Shown one piece after another: positions 28,129-36,827 of a DNA stretch of 64,000 bases. Position numbers and translations under genes: made by a program. Every line of letters begins with the position of its first letter. The stretch's first letter is position 1. Under the pieces are notes generated by a model. The model saw only the letters and a program-made list of their open reading frames with translations, ran no database searches and was not told where the DNA came from. This stretch comes from Desulfobacteraceae bacterium 4572_130 (GTDB lineage: Bacteria; Desulfobacterota; Desulfobacteria; Desulfobacterales; Desulfobacteraceae): contig NBLN01000004.1 of the NCBI GenBank assembly GCA_002084425.1, positions 53,785 through 117,784 on the forward strand. The letters are read 5' to 3'.

Positions 28129-29904
28129 ATGGCTTTAGATCCAACCAAACATGCAGACTGGGAAATTGCAGAGGATGCAGAAAAATCAATGCTTACAATC
28201 TATGAAATCGGTGAAAAACTGGGACTTACTAAGGAAGAGCTTCTTCCCCAGGGTCATTACATTGCTAAAATAGATTTTAGAACAGTACTTGAACGTCTTA
28301 AAGACAAACCAAATGGAAAATACATTGATGTAACAGCAATTTCTCCCACGCCTCTTGGTGAAGGCAAATCAACATGTGCTATGGGGCTTGTTCAAGGACT
28401 TGGAAAAATTGGTAAAAATGTTTGTGCGGCAATTCGTCAACCTTCAGGCGGTCCTACCATGAATATTAAGGGTTCTGCTGCAGGCGGTGGTCTGGCACAA
28501 TGTATCCCTTTAACACCATTTTCCCTTGGGTTTACAGGCGATATCAATGCTATTATGAATGCACACAATCTTGCAATGGTTGCACTTACATCAAGAATGC
28601 AGCATGAAAGAAATTATACTGACGAGCAGCTTAAAAGACTATCTGGAATGGAAAGAATTGATATTGATCCCACAAAAGTAGAAATGGGATGGATTATGGA
28701 TTTTTGCTGTCAAGCATTAAGAAACATCATTATTGGTATTGATGGTGTAAATGGCAAAGCTGATGGTTTTATGATGAAATCAAAGTTTGGTATTGCAGTT
28801 TCTTCAGAAGTTATGGCAATCTTATCCATTGCAACTGACCTTAAAGACATGCGTGAAAGAATGGGTAAAATTGTTGTTGCTTATACTAAAAAAGGTAAAC
28901 CTGTTACAACGGAAGATCTTCAGGTAGCAGGTGCTATGACTGCTTGGATGGTAGATGCATTAAACCCATCCTTGATGCAGACCCTTGAAGGTCAGCCAGT
29001 AATAGTTCATGCAGGACCTTTTGCAAATATCGCAATTGGTCAAAGTTCCATTATTGCAGATAAAGTTGGCTTAAAACTTGCTGACTACCATGTGACTGAG
29101 TCAGGATTTGGCGCTGACATTGGTTTTGAAAAATTCTGGAACCTTAAATGCCGTTATTCAGGTCTTAAACCTGACTGTGCTGTTGTTGTTGCAACTATTA
29201 GAGCACTTAAATGCCATGGTGGTGCTCCTGTTCCAGTACCTGGCAAGCCAATGCCTGAAGAATATAGTTCAGAAAATGTTGAATGGGTTGCAAAGGGTTG
29301 TGACAACCTTATCCACCATATTAGAAATGTTAGAAAAGCAGGCATTGCACCTGTTGTTTGTATTAATGCTTTTTATACAGATACTGATGCTGAAATTGCA
29401 AAGGTTCGTGAACTTTGTGAGGCAGAAGGTGCAAGGGTTGCTCTTTCCCGTCATTGGGAACAAGGCGGAGATGGTGCTATTGAATTTGCTGAAACTGTTG
29501 TTGAGGCTTGCGAAGATAAAACTGAATTTAAATTTCTCTATGAACTTGATATGCCAGTTAAAGAAAGAATTGAACTCGTTGCAAAGGAAGTTTATGGTGC
29601 AGACGGTGTTGATTACTCTGCTGAAGCTGAAGTTGCCCTTGCCAGAATCCAGGCTGATCCTAAGTTGGCAGGAATGGGACTTTGCATGGTAAAAACTCAT
29701 CTATCCCTGTCTGACAATCCAGCACTTAAAGGAGTTCCTACAGGTTGGAGACTCAACATCAGAGAAGTCCTCACTTACGGTGGTGCAGGCTTTATAGTTC
29801 CAGTGGCAGGCGCTATCAGTCTTATGCCTGGAACAGGTTCCAATCCAGCATTTAAGAGAGTTGATGTTGATGTTGAAACAGGTAAAGTACAAGGAGTATT
29901 CTAA
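28129..29904 (+). CDS. fhs: Formate-tetrahydrofolate ligase
   Basis: 591 residues, monofunctional formyl-THF synthetase. The ATP-binding P-loop TPLGEGKST is at 74-82, followed by the conserved [20 protein letters not shown] stretch, and the FTGDINAI segment comes later. In complete-oxidising sulfate reducers it acts in the methyl branch of the reductive acetyl-CoA pathway run oxidatively, and it also supplies C1 units. An ORF start at 28057 is rejected because AAAGGAG precedes the ATG at 28129. folD follows 114 bp later across an F2 element. Confidence 0.96.
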   Translation: MALDPTKHADWEIAEDAEKSMLTIYEIGEKLGLTKEELLPQGHYIAKIDFRTVLERLKDKPNGKYIDVTAISPTPLGEGKSTCAMGLVQGLGKIGKNVCAAIRQPSGGPTMNIKGSAAGGGLAQCIPLTPFSLGFTGDINAIMNAHNLAMVALTSRMQHERNYTDEQLKRLSGMERIDIDPTKVEMGWIMDFCCQALRNIIIGIDGVNGKADGFMMKSKFGIAVSSEVMAILSIATDLKDMRERMGKIVVAYTKKGKPVTTEDLQVAGAMTAWMVDALNPSLMQTLEGQPVIVHAGPFANIAIGQSSIIADKVGLKLADYHVTESGFGADIGFEKFWNLKCRYSGLKPDCAVVVATIRALKCHGGAPVPVPGKPMPEEYSSENVEWVAKGCDNLIHHIRNVRKAGIAPVVCINAFYTDTDAEIAKVRELCEAEGARVALSRHWEQGGDGAIEFAETVVEACEDKTEFKFLYELDMPVKERIELVAKEVYGADGVDYSAEAEVALARIQADPKLAGMGLCMVKTHLSLSDNPALKGVPTGWRLNIREVLTYGGAGFIVPVAGAISLMPGTGSNPAFKRVDVDVETGKVQGVF

Positions 29905-29906
29905 AT

Positions 29907-30003
29907 AACTACCATAAGTCAGATCTGGTTTTTAATTTTTGGTTTACCTCACAATGAGACATGAAAGAATATTAAATAATTATAAGTTCTTTCATATAAA
30001 CAG
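29907..30003 (+). repeat. F2 intergenic repeat, copy 7 (forward), between fhs and folD
   Basis: AACTACCATAAGTCAGATCTGG ... GAGACATGAAAGAATATTAAATAATTATAAGTTCTTTCATATAAA. It nearly fills the fhs-folD gap. The folD ribosome site CAGGAG begins at its edge. Confidence 0.88.
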
Positions 30004-30018
30004 GAGATAAATAAAAAA

Positions 30019-30912
30019 ATGACAGCAGAAATTATAAGTGGAACCGAAATACGCAAAATAATTCTTGAAGAAATAAAAAAAGAAGTTGAAGAAATGAAGG
30101 CAAAACACAACAAGGTACCAGGTCTTGTAACAATTCTTGTTGGCTCAAGCCCAGCTTCAATAAGTTATGTAACCTTAAAGGTTAAAACAGCCCTATCCCT
30201 TGGTTTTAAAGAAATCCAGGATGATCAACCAGATGATATTCCAGAAGCTAATTTACTAGCTCTTATTGATAAATATAATAATGATCCAGATATTCACGGT
30301 ATTCTTGTTCAACTACCTCTTCCAAAACATATTGATGATAAAAAAGTCTTAAATGCCATTAATCCTGATAAAGATGTAGATGCATTTCATCCTGTTAATG
30401 TTGGAAGATTAATGATTGGTGGTGATGAAGTAAAATTCCTACCATGCACTCCAGCAGGTATCCAGGAAATGATTGTACGTTCTGGAACTGAAACATCAGG
30501 TGCCGAAGTGGTGGTGGTTGGAAGATCAAATATTGTTGGAAAACCCATAGCTATAATGATGGCTCAAAAAGGTGAAGGTGCAAACAGCACAACTACAATA
30601 GTTCATACACGTACCAAGGATCTTGCAGGCCACTGCAAAAGAGCAGATATTCTTATTGTTGCAGCAGGTGTGCCTGATCTTGTAAAACCTGAATGGATAA
30701 AACCCGGAGCAACTGTAATAGATGTTGGTGTTAACAGAGTTGGCATGAACGAAAAAACTGGAAAGGCAATCCTTAAAGGCGATGTTGATTTTGAAAAAGC
30801 AAAAGAAATTGCAGGGAAAATTACTCCAGTACCTGGTGGTGTTGGACCAATGACCATTGCAATGCTTATGAAAAACACATTAAGATCCGCAAAATTTGCT
30901 ATTCAAGGATGA
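30019..30912 (+). CDS. folD: Bifunctional methylene-THF dehydrogenase / methenyl-THF cyclohydrolase
   Basis: 297 residues. Conserved FolD signatures are SYVTLKVKTA with the catalytic lysine, GILVQLPLPKHID, the NAD(P)-binding GRSNIVGKPIA, and PGGVGPMTIAMLM near the end. It interconverts 5,10-methylene- and 10-formyl-THF, the step following Fhs. Same strand and pathway as fhs, with an F2 repeat between them. CAGGAG precedes the start. Confidence 0.97.
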   Translation: MTAEIISGTEIRKIILEEIKKEVEEMKAKHNKVPGLVTILVGSSPASISYVTLKVKTALSLGFKEIQDDQPDDIPEANLLALIDKYNNDPDIHGILVQLPLPKHIDDKKVLNAINPDKDVDAFHPVNVGRLMIGGDEVKFLPCTPAGIQEMIVRSGTETSGAEVVVVGRSNIVGKPIAIMMAQKGEGANSTTTIVHTRTKDLAGHCKRADILIVAAGVPDLVKPEWIKPGATVIDVGVNRVGMNEKTGKAILKGDVDFEKAKEIAGKITPVPGGVGPMTIAMLMKNTLRSAKFAIQG

Positions 30913-31006
30913 TGACATCATAAAAACTCTTTATCTTATATTTTAGGTTTGGACTTTTTATGTGCTCATTAAGATTAAAAATGTTTTTTCTTTAAAAAGT
31001 ACTAGT

Positions 31007-31053
31007 AAAAAAAATCCGAACAACAAGAACAAACTGTTGTTCGGATTTTTTTT
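31007..31053. terminator. Strong hairpin terminator after folD
   Basis: A perfect 19-bp inverted repeat (core TCCGAACAACA/TGTTGTTCGGA with A/T tracts) and a 9-base loop lie 95 bases past the folD stop. Confidence 0.92.
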
Positions 31054-31083
31054 ATTTTTTAATTATTTTATAAGGATTTTTTT

Positions 31084-31509
31084 ATGAACGATAAATTAGA
31101 TGATTTTGTTAATAATCTGCAAAAACAAATATTTGATGAAGCAAAAGATACACTTGGTGAAGCTGGATTTGAACGATGGCAAAATCCTAAATACAGAGGC
31201 AAAATAGAAAATCATGATGTCCATGTAAAAGTAACAGGCGCATGTGGAGATACAATGGAAATTTTTTTTAAAATTGATAATGGTAAGATACTAGATGCCT
31301 CATATATTACAGATGGTTGCGGCGCAAGTAATGTATGCGGTTCCTTTGCAGCAGAGCTTGCTATAAATAAAAAAATTGAAGATATTGCTGATATAACAGA
31401 AAAAGATATTCTGGCAAAGCTTGGAAATCTTCCTGACAAGGAACAGCACTGTGCTACCCTTGCAGCAGGGACACTCCATGAAGCTCTAAAAAAATATATG
31501 AGAAATTAA
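31084..31509 (+). CDS. NifU/IscU-like iron-sulfur cluster scaffold
   Basis: 141 residues matching the N-terminal NifU (IscU-like) scaffold fold. Three cluster-ligand cysteines stand in the expected contexts: TGACGDTMEI, DGCGASNVCGS and EQHCATLAAGTLHEAL. The DGCG motif and C-terminal helix are as in the shorter scaffold-like proteins found in Desulfobacterota. It probably assembles or carries Fe-S clusters. No iscS is adjacent. A small unknown gene follows 13 bp later. Confidence 0.85.
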   Translation: MNDKLDDFVNNLQKQIFDEAKDTLGEAGFERWQNPKYRGKIENHDVHVKVTGACGDTMEIFFKIDNGKILDASYITDGCGASNVCGSFAAELAINKKIEDIADITEKDILAKLGNLPDKEQHCATLAAGTLHEALKKYMRN

Positions 31510-31522
31510 GGAAAAAAAAATT

Positions 31523-31741
31523 ATGAATAATTTTAAAAATACGCTTATAGTTAATACTAATGTTGAAATAACTCCTGAAACACTTCAATCTATAGTTTTA
31601 AATGCTAAAACTGCTGCAGAAAAGAATAAAAAAGGTGTTATTAAGGTTGATACTGCTAATAAACTAAGTGAAATAATATCACTTTTTTTACATAAAAAAA
31701 ATTTTGAAAATTTTGCAAAAAATATTAAACATTATACTTAA
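31523..31741 (+). CDS. Small protein of unknown function
   Basis: 72 residues, not recognised: an acidic/basic mixture with a Lys-rich centre and no membrane span or cysteines. It follows the NifU-like gene by 13 bp on the same strand. A GGAAAAAAAA stretch is a weak ribosome site. Its stop abuts an F2 fragment. It is included because of the tight spacing; a spurious ORF is possible. Confidence 0.5.
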   Translation: MNNFKNTLIVNTNVEITPETLQSIVLNAKTAAEKNKKGVIKVDTANKLSEIISLFLHKKNFENFAKNIKHYT

Positions 31742-31742
31742 C

Positions 31743-31811
31743 AACTCCCATAAGGCAGATCCAATTTTTATTTCTTGGCTTGTCTTACAATGAAACATAA
31801 AAAATATTATC
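31743..31811 (+). repeat. F2 repeat, truncated copy 8 (forward)
   Basis: AACTCCCATAAGGCAGATCC ... TTGGCTTGTCTTACAATGAAACATAAAAAATATT; the right hairpin is missing. Confidence 0.7.
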
Positions 31812-31918
31812 TGGCACTTGAGATTACTAATTGTGTGAAAGCATTTAATAAACAAAGAGAGAATAAAATATAAGATACAAACAAATCATATGAATTTAAT
31901 CACAATAATTCCATCCCA

Positions 31919-32503
31919 TTAATCTATATTTTCCATTCCTAGAAATTTTTTTTTAAGGTCAATAACAAGCTGGACTTCACCCTTTGGCATGGAAAGATTT
32001 GATGCAATTGAATCAACATCGTAACCTTGATTATATAATTTAATAATACTTTTTTGTTGATCAAACACATCATATTCAGAAATATTTTTTTTTTCTGAGG
32101 CATTTAAAACAGAAGATATAACTTTAGATAAATTAGGCTGCTCCTGAGATCTATGCAGAGATTCTGCTCTGGAAAGAAGAAGATTTATACTTATTATACG
32201 AGAATCAAGAGCATCATTAAGTCCTTTAATTAATCTTTTTTTTTCTTTTATCTGTTCTCCAAAATTGTTTGCTAGAGAATTTGCCTCAAGAACAAGAGAC
32301 TCTAGCATTTCTATTATTTCTTTAGAAGTTATGCTTATTTGTTTTTTTTCTTTTTTTGAATCATCAAAACACGCTTGTGAAGAACTTTTAGTATACTTTT
32401 CCTGTTTTAATTTCTTTATAAATCTTAGTAAAAGAAAAACAAAAACAAGATCAATAACAAATTGAATGCCTATCCAAAATTCCATGGAAAAAAAATTTAT
32501 CAT
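31919..32503 (-). CDS. DUF2802-type protein at end of flagellar operon
   Basis: 194 residues. One N-terminal membrane span (about 8-26) is followed by a coiled-coil region (about 60-110). The C-terminal LYNQGYDVDSIASNLSMPKGEVQLVIDL resembles a helix-turn-helix, as seen in DUF2802 proteins encoded in flagellar operons. Function unknown. The start overlaps the preceding stop (ATGA), so it is translationally coupled to the 102-residue gene. Last gene of the leftward flhB cluster. Confidence 0.7.
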   Translation of the reverse strand: MINFFSMEFWIGIQFVIDLVFVFLLLRFIKKLKQEKYTKSSSQACFDDSKKEKKQISITSKEIIEMLESLVLEANSLANNFGEQIKEKKRLIKGLNDALDSRIISINLLLSRAESLHRSQEQPNLSKVISSVLNASEKKNISEYDVFDQQKSIIKLYNQGYDVDSIASNLSMPKGEVQLVIDLKKKFLGMENID

Positions 32504-32808
32504 ACTACAGTATTAAGCAAACTTCCTATTGCATCAGTTGCCTGCTCCTCTTTTTTTTGTTTTTTCTTTTTTGTTCTTTTGTTTTTTTTTAATTTTTTTT
32601 GTTTTTGAAAATGTTTTTCTTTATCTGATTTTATTTTTTCAGAATTATTTGATTGTTGAATAGTTCCCTTTTTTTCTATCTCTTTTATAGCCTGAGGCAC
32701 AGCAAGCTGTTCAGGATCAAACGGATTTTGAGATCTTGCCTGATGGGTTGCATCATGTACAATTCCTGACTGCTGTATAATAATATTATGACTTGGGATA
32801 GTAGTCAT
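32500..32808 (-). CDS. Small basic protein in flagellar operon, unknown
   Basis: 102 residues, not recognised. The N-terminal 45 residues are polar with no span. The middle (about 58-90) is a dense Lys run. The C-terminus ends GSLLNTVV. It sits between the FliL-like gene (8-bp gap) and the DUF2802 gene (4-base overlap), so a flagellar role is inferred from position only. Confidence 0.6.
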   Translation of the reverse strand: MTTIPSHNIIIQQSGIVHDATHQARSQNPFDPEQLAVPQAIKEIEKKGTIQQSNNSEKIKSDKEKHFQKQKKLKKNKRTKKKKQKKEEQATDAIGSLLNTVV

Positions 32809-32816
32809 AAAAATAC

Positions 32817-33953
32817 CTACCCTGTTTCAAAAGAAATAAAAGTTACCTTATCAATATATTGTGCTTTTATTGCAGTATTTAATGTAGCTTTAATAGTTCC
32901 TGATAAATATTTTTTAACAATTTTATTTGTGTTCTCTATCTCAATAGATTTTTTCATAGCATCATATATAATATTTCTATAAAAAGCTGTGTGATTCATT
33001 ATTTTATTATAAGCTTGTTTGTTAGTATATCTAATTAAAATATCGGCAGTTATATATACAATATCATTTTTCCCATCAGAAGTTAATATTAAAAAATTTT
33101 TAAGTTCCAGATCCCCTGAATTTCTAACAACAGAAATTTTGGGATTATTTCCAGTGCTTTGTGAACTTACAGGCATAAAATTTGTTTTGGTTTTCTGGTC
33201 AGCATTTATTTGCAATTTAAAGGGCTTGGTTCCATTATTAAGTTTATAAAAAAAAGAAAAATATCCAGCTGGAAGTAAAATAACCAAAATAAAAGCTATT
33301 AATATATAACTTAAAACTTTTTTAGAATTATTATTTTCAGATGGGTGCTTTTGTTTATCTCTAATTTTTTTAAGAGTACTTGCATCAAAATTTTCTATAA
33401 TAGTTTTATTTTCTTTAAAATTATTTTTATCAAAATTAATTTTTATATCATATAAAGAATCTTTATCTAAATCATCAATATTATTTGATGTGAGATTACT
33501 AGGAGATATTGCTGCTGAATTTCCAACTGTGTTTTCCTTTGTTTCTGATTTTATCTTTACATTTTCATCTTGATTTTCCTGGTTCAAGGCATCAGGCATT
33601 AGATGATTAAAATCTATTTCTGAATCTAAATCTATTTCTGAATCTAAATCTATTTCTTCTGCCATTACCACAGTATCTTTTTCTGATGATTCTGTGTCGT
33701 GCATAAGCCGATTAATATCATCTTGGGAGATGAGATCAAGACTAGCAGAATCATCTTCATTCTCATCTTTTGTTTCTGGTTTAAAAACATTATTAGAATT
33801 AAATGAAGAACTTTTTATAAGAGAGTCTATTTCATCCTGGGAAAGCTCATTCAGATTATTATTTGTATTAATATCTGAATTATCCTTATTTTGAGATGAT
33901 TTTCTACTAGATATATCATTATCTTTAGATCTCAAATCATTGTCTTCAGCCAT
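32817..33953 (-). CDS. FliL-like protein with FliM-type N-terminal peptide motifs
   Basis: 378 residues. Residues 1-212 are acidic and polar, with LSQDEIDSLI at 37-46 and ISQDDINRLM at 75-84. These copy the FliM/FliN N-terminal peptide (FliM in this window starts ILSQEEVDSLL), the CheY-P binding site in FliM. A weaker third copy (SEIDFNHLM, 111-119) follows a tandem LDSEID. One membrane span lies at 213-235. The periplasmic part (about 280-378) has a FliL-like pattern: LELKNFLILTSDG at the front and LNTAIKAQYIDKVTFISF at the end. It starts directly after the fliA stop. A canonical fliL exists elsewhere in the window. The fusion interpretation is inference. Confidence 0.7.
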   Translation of the reverse strand: MAEDNDLRSKDNDISSRKSSQNKDNSDINTNNNLNELSQDEIDSLIKSSSFNSNNVFKPETKDENEDDSASLDLISQDDINRLMHDTESSEKDTVVMAEEIDLDSEIDLDSEIDFNHLMPDALNQENQDENVKIKSETKENTVGNSAAISPSNLTSNNIDDLDKDSLYDIKINFDKNNFKENKTIIENFDASTLKKIRDKQKHPSENNNSKKVLSYILIAFILVILLPAGYFSFFYKLNNGTKPFKLQINADQKTKTNFMPVSSQSTGNNPKISVVRNSGDLELKNFLILTSDGKNDIVYITADILIRYTNKQAYNKIMNHTAFYRNIIYDAMKKSIEIENTNKIVKKYLSGTIKATLNTAIKAQYIDKVTFISFETG

Positions 33954-34712
33954 TTAAAAACCTTTTTCACTAAAATAACTACTAATTTTTAATTTAAGCT
34001 TAATTAAAAGTGCTGTATGTATTTGGCATATCCGTGATTCAGTTAAGGACAAAATTTCTCCTATCTCTTTTAATGTAAACTCCTCATAATAATAAAGAGA
34101 CACCACTTTTTGTTCTTTTTCTGTGAGTTTTTTTATTCCATTAGCTAGAACAACTTTAATTTCTTCTATATCAAAAGATTCAGCAGGATTATCCTTTCCC
34201 TTCAGTCCTATTTGAAAGGTTGTATTGGAGAAATTATCATAATTTTTTGTTTTAATAAAAGCATCAAGACTTAATACTGTAGCACCATGAATTTCTGTAA
34301 GCATATCAAAATAATCCTTAAGATCAACCCCAAGTTCCTCTGCAACCTTTGAATCAGAGGCATGTCCACCATTTGCATTTTCTACTTTATGAACAGCCTT
34401 TGAAATATTTTGAATTTTTTTTCTCATGGAACGCGAGTATGGATCCATGCTTCTAAGTTCATCAAGTATAGCACCTTTGATTCTATATTTAGCATAGGCA
34501 TTAAGACTTACATATTTATCACGGTCAAACTTATCAACAGCATCAATCAAGCCTAGGGAACCTGCACTCACAAGTTCGTCAAACTGCACAGTTGATGGAA
34601 GACGTCTAGCAAAACTTGCTGAGATATGCTTTACAAGATAAGCATGCTTAACAATCATATCCTCACGCCAAGTATCGCTTGTCTTAATATTATCTTTGTA
34701 TTTGTTAAGCAT
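33954..34712 (-). CDS. fliA: Flagellar sigma factor FliA (sigma-28)
   Basis: 252 residues, of the FliA/WhiG family. Region 2 runs about 18-90 (FDELVSAGSLGLIDAVDKFD, then YAKYRIKGAILDELRSMD), followed by region 3. Region 4 is near the C-terminus (LTEKEQKVVSLYYYEEFTLKEIGEILSLTESRICQIH). It transcribes late flagellar genes. AAGGAA precedes the ATG. It lies in the order flhF-flhG-fliA, as in many polar flagellates. Confidence 0.95.
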   Translation of the reverse strand: MLNKYKDNIKTSDTWREDMIVKHAYLVKHISASFARRLPSTVQFDELVSAGSLGLIDAVDKFDRDKYVSLNAYAKYRIKGAILDELRSMDPYSRSMRKKIQNISKAVHKVENANGGHASDSKVAEELGVDLKDYFDMLTEIHGATVLSLDAFIKTKNYDNFSNTTFQIGLKGKDNPAESFDIEEIKVVLANGIKKLTEKEQKVVSLYYYEEFTLKEIGEILSLTESRICQIHTALLIKLKLKISSYFSEKGF

Positions 34713-34782
34713 TAAATTTCCTTTTAAAATCTTTCAAAAAAACTACAATGAAATAAAGAAAGAGTTTTTAAAACCTATTAAT

Positions 34783-35676
34783 TTATACTACATTGAAAAT
34801 TTTTTTCATGAAAAATTTTATATTGCCATCTCCTGTTGAAGTTCTTGTAGAGTTAGCTATCTTTTGAGCAAGCATTTTAATATTTATTCCTGAAGGAGCA
34901 TTAGAATTATAATCAAGTACTGTAGTCCTTTTAAGAACTGCTTTTTGAAGCAGAGGATCACTAGGAATATATCCAAAATACTCTAATACAACATTACCTA
35001 GAAACCGCTCCATTGCTTCGCTTAAAGCTTTATAAACAATCTTAGCATCTTTTTCAAAAGACACCATGTTAACAATAAGTTTAAAATATTTTATCCCATA
35101 ATTTTGTGATAGAACTTTCATTAATGCATAAGAATCTGTTAAAGAAGTAGGCTCTTTTGTTGCAATAACAATAGATTCATCTGCACCTGAGTTAAAATAA
35201 AGAACATTAGAAGATATTCCTGCTGCTGTATCTATCAATACAATATCAGCTTTATCGTCTAACACTTCAAATTCTGTTAGAAAATTTAGTTTTTCACTAT
35301 CTGTAAGCTGTGTAAAATTCGCAAAACCTGTACCTCCTGGAATGATCATAACACCATGCTCTGTTGTGACCATAACTTCAGTAAGTTTTTTTTCACCACT
35401 TATAACATGTTTAATATTATATTCAGGTCGAATATTAAATATTATATCAACATTTGAAAGACCTACATCTGCATCAATAACCACTACTCTTTTACCTAAA
35501 CGAGTTAAAGCAATAGCTAAATTCCCAGTAATATTTGTTTTGCCAACTCCCCCTTTACCACTTGTTATAGCTATAACTCTAGGAATTAATTTGTTATTAG
35601 ATGATGTCACGTAATTCTTTCTCCTTAATGTAGCATCTGATTTTATAATATTTCTTAATCCATTTGCCTGATCCAC
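34783..35676 (-). CDS. flhG: FlhG/MinD-type flagellar number ATPase
   Basis: A 297-residue MinD-like ATPase. The N-terminal DQANGLR (2-8) is the DQAxxLR helix known to activate the FlhF GTPase. The deviant Walker A is ITSGKGGVGKTN, followed by VDADVGLSN and IDTAAGI. It controls flagellar number and placement with FlhF. GTG start with GGAGGAG inside the end of flhF. Two bases separate it from flhF. Confidence 0.94.
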   Translation of the reverse strand: MDQANGLRNIIKSDATLRRKNYVTSSNNKLIPRVIAITSGKGGVGKTNITGNLAIALTRLGKRVVVIDADVGLSNVDIIFNIRPEYNIKHVISGEKKLTEVMVTTEHGVMIIPGGTGFANFTQLTDSEKLNFLTEFEVLDDKADIVLIDTAAGISSNVLYFNSGADESIVIATKEPTSLTDSYALMKVLSQNYGIKYFKLIVNMVSFEKDAKIVYKALSEAMERFLGNVVLEYFGYIPSDPLLQKAVLKRTTVLDYNSNAPSGINIKMLAQKIANSTRTSTGDGNIKFFMKKIFNVV

Positions 35677-35678
35677 TT

Positions 35679-36827
35679 TTATTTTTCTCCTCCCTGTTCA
35701 GTTCCCAGTATAACACCTAGAAGTTCTCGTTCATCAGGAATAATCAAATCTTCCGGAACTCTCTGACCATTTGTTATTATTGAAACAGGAAGATTTAAAT
35801 CACTAACTTGATCTATGATTTTCCCACACCTTTGTGTTTCATCAATTTTTGTAAAGACATAGGATTCAGGCTTTAGGGCAGCGAAAGAATTAGCTGCTTT
35901 TTTCATGTCCATAAATCCTGTTGTAACACTTAAAACAAGATGTACTGAAATCTTAAAATCTCCATTAATTATCTTTGCTGCTTCATTCATCTTAGCGGAA
36001 TCTAAATGACTGTGCCCTGCTGTATCCACAAGCACAATATCCATGGATTTCATTTTCCCCAAAGCCTTTAAAAAATCATTTTTAGAAAAAGCAGAAACAC
36101 ACATAAGTCCCATTATAGAGGCATATACCTTTAGCTGTTCAAAGGCACCAATACGATAAGTATCAATAGAGATAAGCCCTACTTTCTTTTTTCTTTTAAG
36201 GCTTAATTCAGCAGCAAGTTTTGCAATTGTTGTAGTTTTACCAACACCTGTTGGTCCTACAAACACAGCAATATGAGGTAAATTGGAATTATTTGTTTCA
36301 ATAAAAGGATCCCAAATACTTATTTGTTTGATATACTCTTTTATAACATATTCTTTTAAACGCGGTGCAATATTAGAATCCTTTTGCATGTTATTTTCAT
36401 TTTCCATAGCAAAACACGCTTTTTGCAAAATTTGATTGACTCTTTTTTCTGAAATCCCTGTCCTAAGAAGAGAAGCAAAAAGTGCAGCAGCTTCAGGATA
36501 TTTACATATCATGCTTTCCATCCCTGTTCCTAACCCAACAAGTGAAATAATATCCTTAATATTAACAAGTTCTTCTTTAATGGGTCCAAGAAACCTATTA
36601 AAACTAAATTGATTATCGCTTTCTTTTTCCCCAATCTTGTTATTTATAGAATTTTGATCTTTTAAAACAGCCTCAACTTCAAATATTTCTTTTGAATAAG
36701 GATCTCGTGGACTTTTGGAAACTTTTCGACTAGAAAGTATCATAGCATCAGACCCAAGTTCTTTTTTGATTCTTGCTACAGCGTTCTGAATACTTTGTGC
36801 TTTAAAAATCCTTGTTTTCATTTTCAA
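35679..36827 (-). CDS. flhF: Flagellar SRP-type GTPase FlhF
   Basis: A 382-residue SRP-family GTPase that sets the position of polar flagella. The N-terminal basic domain is followed by the NG domain: P-loop VGPTGVGKTTT, DTYRIGAFEQLKVYA, and G3 VDTAGHSHLD. The start is a TTG at 36827 or an ATG at 36821; AAAGG fits the TTG better. It overlaps the end of flhA by 26 bases, consistent with coupling. Confidence 0.95.
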   Translation of the reverse strand: MKMKTRIFKAQSIQNAVARIKKELGSDAMILSSRKVSKSPRDPYSKEIFEVEAVLKDQNSINNKIGEKESDNQFSFNRFLGPIKEELVNIKDIISLVGLGTGMESMICKYPEAAALFASLLRTGISEKRVNQILQKACFAMENENNMQKDSNIAPRLKEYVIKEYIKQISIWDPFIETNNSNLPHIAVFVGPTGVGKTTTIAKLAAELSLKRKKKVGLISIDTYRIGAFEQLKVYASIMGLMCVSAFSKNDFLKALGKMKSMDIVLVDTAGHSHLDSAKMNEAAKIINGDFKISVHLVLSVTTGFMDMKKAANSFAALKPESYVFTKIDETQRCGKIIDQVSDLNLPVSIITNGQRVPEDLIIPDERELLGVILGTEQGGEK

